Below, in pieces: positions 35,343 through 46,200 of a stretch of 64,000 nt of DNA; position 1 is the stretch's first letter, and every line of letters starts with the position of its first letter. Made by a program: the position numbers and the translations under genes. The stretch covers positions 47,337,241 to 47,401,240 of the forward strand of contig JAAONU010000016.1 of the NCBI GenBank assembly GCA_012932295.1, written 5' to 3'. Below the pieces are notes generated by a model. The model was not told the origin of the DNA. It worked only from the letters and a program-made list of their open reading frames with translations, and did not search any database. Source of the stretch: Cyclina sinensis. Lineage: Eukaryota; Mollusca; Bivalvia; Venerida; Veneridae.

Positions 35343-38300
35343 CTGTAAAAGAAAATGAATTATCGGCTGACGCATTTTTTTCTGAGGACCATTATCGGCG
35401 CCTTAAAAAAACAGACTAAAAGTAGATTTGTAAGATTAACTGGTGGGGCCAAAAAAAATTGACTACATGAAAAATGATAAACAAGTAGCTAAAACAGCAC
35501 AATAAATGTACACTCTTATTTTTTTATTTTAAGCTGTAAAGTTGACCACATTCTTGTATACAGTTGTGACAAAACTGTCAAAAGTTGAGGATTTCTTTCC
35601 TGCATTGTATCAGGTTATTTTAGTTTTGCATTTGCACCTAAAATCAAAATTGTTTAAAACAGTTCTGCTAACTGAGTGTCCAGAACTAAAAAATACCTAA
35701 TAACTTTTTTGATATGTAGATTACATAAAAGATATTAAATACTTAAATAGAATGTTGTGCATGGTAAAATACAATGTATATTAATTCACCTGAAAGGCAA
35801 ATGCGTCGTTGAAAATAAAAATGCAAATTGTAAATTTTACCTGGTTTGAAGCCCTCAGTTTGACTTGTTCCTTGTGCGTTCTGGCTTTTCTACTTTGAAT
35901 GACAAAATTTTGTAATTCACGTGCTAATTGCTTTCAGATGAAGCGTTCATTCATTTGTACTTGTTCATGTAACACAGCAAAAATATCTAATTCACATCAG
36001 TAATGACAACTTATCAATATTTATAATGACTAAAGTTGCAATTGTTACTGGAATAATAATCGATTTAACAGGAGGAAACAGATAATTCATTTACTCCATA
36101 TAAAATTAAAACAGTGTGAACTTGGGACATACGTCACAATCAACCGATGATTAATGAATATCAATTTTGTTTTCTCTTTCGCTGTAAAATGAAAAATAAT
36201 TGTTAATTTAAAGAAGAACATATGTTCAAATACTCTTTCTATGCATTTTGACACATAGAAAGTGTTCATTTGGACTAAATGACTATCCACTAAAAATGCT
36301 ACAACAACAGCCCAGTATATAAAGACTAATGCATTAAGTTTACCTTCTGTTCTTAGAATATTTCACTGACACCTTGACATTGGGAATCAGTTCAATTAAT
36401 ATCACTCACATATACACAATTTGAAAAAAACAAAAACAAAAAATGTATTAAAGGGTATGTCTTTTTAATACTGTCATACCATTATATACGTAATGATAAC
36501 AAGGGGTCCTCCATAAGTGATCACCTCTACAGTGTCATGGAAACACGTAAGAACACTGGAGTGTAAAACCCCATAGACCACGATCTATCTGTTAATATAA
36601 TCCCGTCGCTGAACTCTGCCATTAACCATAATCTGGTCTATTCTGAATACAATCGGCTATGTCATAAATGTTAATTATTAATAAATGATTAATACATCGC
36701 AGAATGTCTGATAATGATCTTGGCGTAACCACAGTTTTCACTGAGCCTATGTGGTGACGCCGACTCGTAAATCAGACTACTGCACAAGGCAGTTACTTCC
36801 CTTACAGTACAATGAAATACGAAGGGGAGATCACTGTGAAGAAGATTGCACGCAAAGGTAATTTCCCATCGCAGGTGATGGTGGTGGTAAAATCTGGAAG
36901 TATAGGAGTTATGGAGTAGAGTGTCTGAACCGTGTCTATCTGTCTGTCTGCGTTCGTGTCAAGTTCTTCACAGGGACGTTGGCATAATTGAAAGAAGAGA
37001 ATTAATTTTAAAAAGTGGAAAAAGCATATCAAGAATCAAAGCGCTGCAAGCACTAGGGTATTCTCTGCTCCTTGTAATGCTACTACGAACCAACAAATAT
37101 GATTAAGTAGTCACAAATTTTTTGCTGGCCGGAACCAGATAACAACCAGTGACTTTAAATTTTAGTCAGGTCTTAGCATTGATAAATTCATATACTAATT
37201 GTTAATTTTAAATTGAACATGCAATTCATATGCAAGTGCAGTATCAGCAAATCAGCAGAAGGCATGTATACTTGTACAAAGTTAGAAGTGAAGAAAAGAT
37301 TACGACAAACTTTTTTTCATTTTTTTTCAATTCCAGCATTTCAATAGAAACAATCGCAGGATAACTATTAAAATACTTTGCTAGCATGTTCGTACAATGT
37401 CTACTGCACAGTGATTGGACAAATACCAAGTAAGAGACAAATACATGTACATTGTATAATATATATCCCAGGAGAGCGCCGACCATAATTATTGTTAAAG
37501 TTATAACAAAAGTTTTGGACTAGTTGTTATTGATGATTATTTTCATTTTATTAATAATCATTTTATTATTATATCATTTTACTGAATAAAATATATTGAG
37601 TTTAACCAAGATATTAACCTGAGAACTTGAAAATATACCGTTTGAAGATTATTTACATTTTCTTAATATTCGGTCCCTAAATATTAAAAGTTAGTTCAAC
37701 TTTGCCCTGCGCATTAATCTCCCTTTCATTAAGGAAAGTAACTGCTGTGTGGTGTGGTGCTACATATGACGAAATTAGAACTCAAATATCAACTAATATG
37801 ATTCTGGCTATTTATGTCTGCCTTTTCCGGTTTCTTTTGAAGTAACTTATTAAATAATGACCTGAAGAGCAAGTGTTATACAATTAAGGACATTTGAATA
37901 AATAGGATACTGGACGTTTTGTCACCTGTCAGTTCCCTGTCTGTACATATTCGCTAACTATTTTCTTTTGCACCTAGTCTATTCGCTACTTAGTAGATTC
38001 GCTATAGTGTTTATCGCAAAATGAATTATAACCCGACATAAACGGGTAAGTTATGTATTTAAAGCGACTTACTCACAGAAGTCTGACGATGGAAAAAAAA
38101 AAAAAAAAATAATAAAAAAAGAGAAAATGTTTATACATCTTGAAATTCTTGCAGTGAAAAACATATCCAAACTAAGCTACTGACCCATAATTTGTCACAG
38201 ATCACACATCACAATATAAAGATTTACACACTTTTATCAGTAAAAAAGTTACCCCGTTAGTCACGGGATAGATACTTTATTTATATTATTAATTTTGGCA

Positions 38301-39483
38301 ATACTGAATAAGTAGGCTCACTTTGAAGGTCCAAAATCTTTAACATTGACCATAACTTCCTTATTAGTGAGTGAATTTACTTCATACTTGAACACAAAAC
38401 CCCTTTGAACAAGACCTTCCCATTGACCTATACTCATTTGACCTTGACCATTGAATGACTGGTCCTCAGCTCAAAGTCATAGCACCACTTCGGGGGAATT
38501 GTCATCTTAAAGTGACAGTTCTTGTTAAATTTATGTTTCACGATTTACAGGTATAAGATTATCAGTTGTGACTAACACTCTTCTAGGACTTAACAAGAAA
38601 CATAAAACTTTAGTACGATTGTGGCGGTGGTGTCATTAAACAATAAGTTATGAATATAACTGAAAGCTACTACCTAAAGTATTTTGGAATTTTGATTAAA
38701 TTGTTTATTAACAATAGTGATACAATTATTAATTATTATAATATCATTCTCTAGAATGTGTCTCCTATTCCGAGAAAACACATAGAGTTGTTTTAAGAAT
38801 TGTATATGCATATGACAAATTAAAACTATTCTATTCTAAAAATATTAATTTACAGAAAACTCTTATTTGCACTGACAAAAAAAGTGTAAATTCGCAAATA
38901 TTAAAAAAAGGTATAAATTTGTTTTAAGTGAAATCAAATGTAGTTACAATATTGCAAAGTATCATTCATAAAAAAAAATAAAAAGAAAATTTAAAAAAAA
39001 ATCGGGTATCGAAAAAATCGACTTACTACTGGATAGCAAAACCACTAGTGTAAACATGTAAGGGTAACGAAACAGACTTTATGATCTATAGATACAACCT
39101 CTGACAAACACAACAAGGATTAGTGGTAACAGCTTTGGTTAGGCAAACTACATGTACTTATGATCGAGGCACCTTTGAGTACAAATTACACTCATAGATG
39201 ATTTAAATGCGATTACAGTTCTACAGTTTTTAAAATATTCTGTATGAGTAAAAGTACATGGATCCAACACATTCACATCTTCTGCGCCGACTTGGTGATG
39301 TGCATCAATGTTTTTTAGGTTGCAACTTAAATTCTTTGTGTAGATTTCTCAAGCGGCCAGTAGGTAAATGACAGAAAGCCGCGATCTGAAGTTCAATTTG
39401 TTTCTTTCTTATTTTTCTTTCATACTGGTTTCAGTCCTAACGTCTTTGATAATTTATCCTTGAAGTAGTAGAAGTAGTAGTAA
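35343..39483. other. Long AT-rich intergenic region, no gene recognised
   Basis: About 4 kb upstream of glycosyltransferase B on the minus strand. Only short open frames without recognisable domains. A poly(A) run is at 38092-38109. The promoter and any non-coding first exon of copy B should lie near the low-coordinate end. Confidence 0.45.
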
Positions 39484-40005
39484 TCATGAAGTATCAATGT
39501 CACATATCCAGTATCGGTACCAGCTTGCTTCCTTGTATGGTTTGACCAGTCTGATTCGCCCTCTTTTGACCTTAAGTTCGTGGAAGACTATATCATGGTC
39601 TGCTGTACCTAAGCTTGTTAAGACTTTTATGTCGTGGACGTGACCTGGAGTGTTCGTAAGAAAGAGATCTAGGATATTTTTATCCCGTGTGGGAACTTTT
39701 ACTATTTGTTCAAGATTATGATTAATCGTGTTCTCTGCAAAATTTGCATACATGTCTTTGAATTTGCATGTATCTGTTGGTGTTTCATTTGACCAGTCCA
39801 TGTCTTGGACGTTGATGTTGTTTTGGTGAATTTTACTAGAGATGACCACAGTTCATTAAGTGAGTGTTCATCATTCTCATGGGACTTGTAGTATGCAGAG
39901 ACATATATGTCTTTGATACCAGTGATTGAAATTTTTGACCACATGATGTTGCAATCTGTTCTTAAGTCTGGCTGTTCTTCACTAAGTAAGTTATTTGTGC
40001 TCAGT
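39484..40005 (-). pseudogene. LINE endonuclease fragment with frameshift
   Basis: From about 40,000 downward the minus strand encodes EEQPDLRTDCNIMWSKISI and KDIYVSAYYKSHENDEHSLN. After a frameshift near 39,830 it continues NNINVQDMDW, VPTRDKNILDLFLTNTPG and LGTADHDIVFHEL. This is the APE-type endonuclease of CR1/L2-like non-LTR elements, with the catalytic SDHD-like site present as ADHD. Upstream sequence is cut off at the SINE at 40.01 kb, and the RT part is absent. Confidence 0.8.
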
Positions 40006-40008
40006 GTA

Positions 40009-40142
40009 CAGCAGTGATACGGGACCTCGGTTTAACGTCTCATCCGAAAGATGATAAGTAATGTTAGTGGAGGAGCGGGGGATCGATCTCGAGACCGCTG
40101 AGTTACCAGTCCAGTGCATTACCACTGGACCACTGATCCTAT
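40009..40142 (-). mobile_element. tRNA-derived SINE, copy 1
   Basis: On the minus strand: TGGTCCAGTGGTAATGCACT (A box), GGTCTCGAGATCGATCC (B box), then TTTCGGATGAGACGTTAAAC and CCGAGGTCCCGTATC. This tRNA-head-plus-body layout is typical of invertebrate SINEs. It abuts the LINE endonuclease remnant. Confidence 0.75.
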
Positions 40143-40255
40143 CTATTTGAGCTTACTTATCGTCGCCCATATGACCGACGCCCCCTGAAGAGATAAGGTA
40201 TTTTATGTTGTGGGGGTAGTACACCCCTGGTTCTTTTGCATGCACAGTGTATTGC

Positions 40256-40380
40256 ACGTATACATGGGACCTCGGTTTAACGTTTCATCCGAAAGACTAT
40301 CAGTAATGTAAGTGGGAATCGAACTCGGGACCCCTAGTTTATCAGCCCAGCGCGTTACCACTGGACCACATCCGCTCCTT
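40256..40380 (-). mobile_element. tRNA-derived SINE, copy 2 (same family)
   Basis: On the minus strand: TGGTCCAGTGGTAACGCGCT, GGTCCCGAGTTCGATTCCC and TTTCGGATGAAACGTTAAAC followed by CCGAGGTCCCATG. Same family and orientation as the copy 115 bp away, but diverged. Confidence 0.75.
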
Positions 40381-40392
40381 TACCACTGATCT

Positions 40393-40681
40393 TTTTTTGT
40401 TTTGGGGTTTAACGCCGATTTCAACATATGTTATATCTCGGCGGTCAGTCCACCTAACCGGTTTTCCTGGATAACTAACCAGTAATTGCCAATTTCTCCG
40501 CAAGTGACTGACTACTGTTCCCACATGATCTACTGTGAATCAGCAGTGAGAGACAAATGAACATAAGACACAATGTCTGAGAACAATTGTCACAGAGAAA
40601 TTTTGCCCTGCCCAGGGGTCGAACCTACGACCGATGGATTACTAATCAAGTGCTCTACCTATTCAGCTAAGCGGGCGGGCC
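40393..40681 (-). mobile_element. Different tRNA-derived SINE with 12-bp target duplication
   Basis: The 289-bp insert is flanked by TACCACTGATCT (40381-40392 and 40682-40693). On the minus strand its head reads CCGCTTAGCTGAATAGGTAG, AGCACTTGATTAGTAATCC and TAGGTTCGACCCCTG (A and B boxes of a tRNA-like promoter). The body ends TTAAACCCCAAAACAAAAAA at the low-coordinate side, a short A-rich tail. All parts of a SINE insertion are visible. Confidence 0.88.
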
Positions 40682-40693
40682 TACCACTGATCT

Positions 40694-41339
40694 GCTTGTA
40701 CAGGTAACCTATATATCGAGACGCATCATAAGCTGCAATGTGATTGGCTGGGATATAAATACCAATAGTAAAAATTCCAGGTAAAAAATAAAATAGAAAT
40801 GAGTGTGTCGTCTTTAGATCTAACCGTGCGAAAGGTGATTGTGAACTTCAGTGTGATTGTTATTTCTTCTACAATTTAAATGGGGTAAAGTAAGTTTGCT
40901 GTTTATCTCGAAATGCCAATATTGTATTCCCTGATTCAAATTTCATCTGCTCGCTGTATTTTTTGCAGTTTTGGAATTACCTTTTTAGCGATATCGCCTA
41001 CCGGAAACATTGTCATGTCGGCCACTTTCCTTTGTGCATTTCTCGAAATGTCAACTTGTATTCCCTGCTCTGGGAGCATAGAATACAAAAATCACAGTTA
41101 AAAAAAATAGCCTCCCTACAAAGTCAAAAAGTAGAGAAAAAGATAGCATAAATTCATTTATAAATCAATTAAGAAAAGGAACACCACAAACAATAAAAGA
41201 ATAAAAGAAAATGAGAACCCGAGGGCTTACCGCCTTGGATAGGTCAGTGGAAAAACAAGAGTTGGGAGACATATTCGAAAAAGATAAATATAAATTTTGA
41301 TAAAATAAATTACGTCAGGGAGGAGCAGAATTAGAGCGT
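40694..41339. other. Intergenic sequence, no gene seen
   Basis: Short open frames only; AATGCCAATATTGTATTCCC and CGAAATGTCAACTTGTATTC suggest a weak internal duplication at about 40910 and 41045. Confidence 0.35.
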
Positions 41340-41700
41340 AACTTGCTCAATGCTAGAAATGGCCGTCCTGAACTGCTCTATGGATGAACGATGGACATTA
41401 ATGGATACTAGTTAGTTCCAGTCCCATGATAAGTCTTAGTAAAGAAAGAGATCTTCCCATAGTCTGTGGTGGCTTTGAATAACCTACAGCTGAGGGAATA
41501 GTCTAGATGTGGTGTTCTAGATAGAGGGGTCAGGTTGTTGTCTACAAGAATAACTACAGGTCTATGAAGAGGGATAATCTAGCGTCCGTAAGCTGGGGTA
41601 ATTAGATGGCTAATAAATAGCAGTCTATATGCCTTAGATTTAGTCGGCGGAAGTTAGGATCTTTGAGAATGGGGCATGTCTGTAACACTTGATATATGAC
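41340..41700 (-). pseudogene. LINE RT C-terminal remnant, minus strand
   Basis: Minus-strand frames read VIYQVLQTC, FRRLNLRH and, after a frameshift, DWN, stop, then SSIEQFRTAISSIEQV. This is the closing DWN...F--A-S block of CR1/L2-like LINE proteins. It carries stops and frameshifts and is non-functional. Confidence 0.6.
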
Positions 41701-41929
41701 CATAATCTGACTTTATCCAGTAAGCTGGTTTTCTGCAGGCAGTTCCCTTTCTATTTCGATCTATTTTGAACGGAGTGTCGGGTGAACATATTTCGGAGCC
41801 ATATTCGAGCTTGGGTCTTCAAAATTGAAGTGTTGTATCCCGACTTAGTTGGACTTCTAAAATTCTTTGTTCGACTTGAATACTCGTCTGCGCCAAGAAG
41901 CAGTAATGTTTCAAGTTTTCAAGATTGTT

Positions 41930-42753
41930 TGCATGGTTTGCCTTCACACAACTCTGTAGGTGATACTGTTAAACTCCAACAGGATCTAAACAGGCTAGCT
42001 GAATGGAATTAGAAATGGACTGAGATGACCTTCAACATCGACAAGTGTCATATCATGCATATCAATGGCCGCTCAAAGAAATCCCTTAAGACAAAATACA
42101 CCTTGCATAATCAACCTCTCCAATCTGTCAATCAAGCTACTTATCTAGGGATTGAGATTACATCTGATTTATCATGGTCTGCTCACACTAACAAAATCAC
42201 ATCTAAAGCTAGCCAAACATTGGGCTTTTTAAAACGCAACTCAATTGTACGCCCAACATTAGAATATTCTTCTGCTGCCTGGGATCCTTACCTAAAGAAA
42301 GATATCGATAAGATAGAAACTATACAGAGGCGAACAGCTCGATTTGTTGCTAATGACTATTCTAAGGCACCAGGCTCAATGACAAACATTCCAACATCAT
42401 TAAATTGGCCATCCCTAGAAAGTAGGCGTACTAATAACAGGCTTTTACTCTTCTATAAAAATAGCAAGCTATGGTTTTTATTTTTAACCTTACTAACTTC
42501 CTCTTCTGCACAAAACCATGTACGTATTGTAGTTTACTGGGGCTTTTAATGTTTTTTTTTAAGGTGTTAGGTTTTGCACCTTTTTTATGCACGTTGTTAG
42601 GTTACTCCTGGGTGGACTGAGTAGCTCTGGAGCCCTAACACCCATCTCTTTCACTAACCCCCCCCACCCCCCCCCCCCCCCCCCCCCCTACGCATGGCCA
42701 TAATATATCAGTAAATGAATGTTAGCCATTACAATAGAAGAAGAAGAAGAAGA
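41930..42753 (+). pseudogene. LINE reverse-transcriptase C-terminal fragment with 3' tail
   Basis: Reads SVGDTVKLQQDLNRLAEWN, an in-frame TAG at 42010-42012, then MTFNIDKCHIMHING, YLGIEITSDLSWSAH, LGFLKRN, LEYSSAAWDPYLKKD and IQRRTARFV. This is the thumb/C-terminal part of a CR1/L2-like RT. The YADD core is missing. The tail includes a poly(C) run and ends in (GAA)n at 42737-42753, typical of LINE 3' ends. Confidence 0.85.
42655..42689. repeat. Poly(C) tract
   Basis: A run of C broken by one A inside the LINE 3' tail. Length may be unreliable in sequencing. Confidence 0.8.
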
Positions 42754-43296
42754 ATCTGATGTAAAAAAAGAAAATCTTCCTAAACATAGTTTGCATTTTG
42801 TTTTTTTAATTAAAAGTGAAGCCTTTTGAAGTTCTCCGTGTATTATGACCAGTAAATAATATAAAAACTCTCCTAGCTGTTATATTGCACTTGTTGATTT
42901 ATTTGCTAGTTTCGCTTATTTGGTTGCTAAGGGAAGTAACTGTGGCGGGACCGAAGATTTAAGGGGCGCAGAAAAGAAGACATGACGAGAAATAAACACG
43001 AATTGCCGTAACGATTTACGGAAATACACGATCAAAGTGGGTGGCCAATACACAACATGCGGCTATTCTAAATATCAGACAAATTTCGACGACAAATACA
43101 AGTTTATTAAGCTCCAAACTTTTCATTTTGCATGCCATACAAATTTCTTATGATTTTGAAATAGTTTAAATATATTAAAAGCTAATGCATTAATCATATA
43201 TCTTTAATTTTTTTCTTTATTCATACAAATACAGAAAATCCTTGTGAAATATTGACAGGTGGTGTACGGAGGGAGATAAACAGATCAGTTTCAAAA
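42754..43296. promoter_or_regulatory. SUFU upstream region / 5' UTR
   Basis: No gene. Directly precedes the SUFU start codon, so it should contain the promoter and leader. A GC-richer patch (GTGGCGGGACCGAAGATTTA, near 42942-42961) is the only departure from AT-rich sequence. No TATA box could be assigned. Confidence 0.35.
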
Positions 43297-46200
43297 ATGC
43301 CTTACAACCAAGCAAACATGGATGAAAGAGACAATTATTTTGCACCGAATTATCAAAATTATCAGGTGCCAGTGACTCCACCAGGATTAGAAGCCATTTA
43401 TTCAGCATGTCGGAAATTATATCCGGATCAGCCAAATCCTCTACAAGTAACAGCTCTCGTGAAATACTGGTAAGATATTTTTCCCTTCATGACTGAATTT
43501 TTTGGTAGCCATTTTTGGCAACATAAACAAAGAAGGTAGGGACTTTCTGACGGATAAAAATTTGTACTGTCATGAAGACCATTCTTTAAAAATGTCATTT
43601 TGATGTTTTCTTATTTATTGTTTCCTGTGTTCATATTCAAATGAAGTGGTTTTTTTGCCTTTAAATGATAAAATGGTTTCACCCTTCAAACTTGAAATCC
43701 ATCAGACTTTATTAAGGCAAATACATAACTCTTTATTGGAATACTGTAACATGAAAATTGGCTTATGTCATTGGATTTCAAGTAGAAAGCCACAGCGAAA
43801 CAAATGTCATTGGAGAAACTGATGAGAAAGCAAAGAAAAAAATATCATAATTTGTGTTTGACTAATTCATTTTTTTGTACTTTAGTTGGACTTGTCAGTA
43901 AAAGGTGTGCAATCAAACAATTTTAAGTATGTTTGAAAGTATTTCATGATGATTTTCATTCCTTTCTGTATATGTGACCATCTGTGATAGTAATCTTCTG
44001 ATTTGCAGACGTTTCGGTAAATGACCAGTTCGGTAAATTGGATTTTTATAGTAAACCCTTTGGACGTTTCGGTAAAAAGGCAATTATATAGTAATTATAT
44101 GGTAACAATGGGATATATCACATATTTCATCACTGCTCTCATTTTGCTGCTATTATCAGGTTCACGGTTAAACGGTTTTCTATAATCTCTTAGTTGTACT
44201 CAACACATTAGGCCTAAAAAAAAAAATTGTTCTGTTCGGGTCACCCGACCCTACCTAAAAATATGCCCGACCCTACTGTTTTTTTTAGGTCTGTCAAAAA
44301 AAAAAAAAAAAAATTGTCGCACTTCGTATTGTAGAGGTACGGTACGGTACGGTGTGGACGGATTTTATTGCTGCACAGTAACAAAATGGCGGCTCAGGTC
44401 GTCAATGTGTATAAAACTGCATGTGATCGCTATCACACTGCAGAACGTCGGGGGTTTAAAATTATTTCGTCAAAGATGTCATTTGAAGAGTTGGAAATGA
44501 TGTTCTTGTGCCTAATGTTCTATACTAGCAGGAACCTGTAGTCGCAATATTAAAGCTTTAGCTTGCATTGACTAGCTAATGGTTAAATATGGTTGCATTA
44601 GGCCTACACCACTTTGCATTCCAACTGTTACCTTGTAACTTGTCAGTCAATTGAGGGATCATAGGTTTGAGGAGCCAGAACGGTTTGAACTGATTCTACC
44701 CATGAAGACCAAATGTCTATAATGGTAAAAAAAAAAAAAAAAAATTCCTACCTACCCTACCTAATCATAGAGAGCATGTTACCCTAACAACACTATTTTT
44801 TTTTTTAGGCCTTAGCAATCTTTAAAACCCGCTAACTGAGTAATAATAGACGCGTGCCCGAAAATATAAGAGTGTGTTAAATAAATAAATGAATAAATAA
44901 AATGCACGTACATATCTCTACCTGCATATCGTAATGATGTCGTGAAACCAAAGTATAACTGATTAATCTGGGTCCAAACTGTAAATAGTTTAGACACTAT
45001 CCAACGGGATGAGGAGTCAAAAAGAAAACAAATTAGGTAATTATTATGTGTTTTTCATATGTGTGACAACTTTCTCCATTATTTACCATATAATTGATAT
45101 AAAATTGCCTTTTTACCGAAACGTCCAAAGGGTTTACTATATAAATCCAATTTACCGAACTGGTCATTTACCGAAACGTCCGGCACCCAATCTTCTGATG
45201 GTTTCAGTAGCTGTTTTAAGTATAAGCAAATATTGTGAGTTTGTAGTTGAATTTTGGGCAGCACGAAAAACCCAAATACACCCAAATATACCCAAATACA
45301 CCCAAATACACTTAAATTGTATCATTTTATCAACACATTTTTATAAATCAAGCAAAATTAAACACTTAACTCCAAATATTTGCCGAGAAAATATAAGTTT
45401 TAATGGTTATTTTTAAGTTAATGCTCATTTGTTTGTAATCAGGATTCTTTTCATGTACGGGACTGTGAAAACAAAATCTTGTGATAATTACTAATAAGGT
45501 ATTATTAATATAATTATAATGCATCAAATGTAAAAAATATGCAATTTATAAAAAATTAGTTAAAAGAGTATAAAGTTCGAACTATAAAACGATTCTTTAG
45601 CATTCACATAGGGAAACAACCTGCATAAATATATGTTTTTCACAGAGTGTAAATCTTACGAAAGCCGTTTGTGTCCGAAATGTGACTAATATGTATGACT
45701 GAATATTAAAATTTTGCCACTGATTTTCATTTTCTAGTTCATCTGTGCTTTTGTAGAAACAAACTTGACAATAGGTACTTGTTAAAAGCTGTCTTTCATC
45801 AGTGTTGAAGTATATTTGAAGTGTATTTGGGTATATTTGGGTGTATTTGGGTATTTCGTGCCGCCGTTGAATTTTTAGTCAATTGATCACCCCCTTAATT
45901 ACTGAAATATTACAGTTTTGGTTGAAATAGCTTATTTAAACTCTGAAAAAAATTCAGTATCTGTCTGGTGTTGAAAATCTGAGTGGTGAAAATCAGACTA
46001 GAAATATTTGTTGTTGATTAATCTGTCTACATAACTGACTAATTAATAAGAAACCTTAATAATTGATAAAAAATGATTATTGTACTTTTTTAGGTCATAG
46101 GGTTTTAAGACAATGCATAATTGACTGCTATATTTATTCTGTAAAACAAAAAAAAAATGCAAAAACATGATATTGGTTTCAAATTGTTTACTTTTTGAAA

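Noticed and set aside
40600..40690. Possible functional tRNA gene on the minus strand (CGCTTAGCTGAATAGGTAG)
   Set aside because: It is the head of a SINE bounded by a perfect 12-bp target duplication and followed by a SINE body.
42655..42689. Poly(C) run as a possible G-quadruplex or regulatory tract for SUFU
   Set aside because: It lies inside a dead LINE 3' tail, and homopolymer length is error-prone. Nothing ties it to SUFU regulation.
41340..42753. Reading the two opposite LINE C-terminal pieces as one functional element
   Set aside because: Both encode the same C-terminal region on opposite strands and contain stops or frameshifts, so they are separate dead copies.
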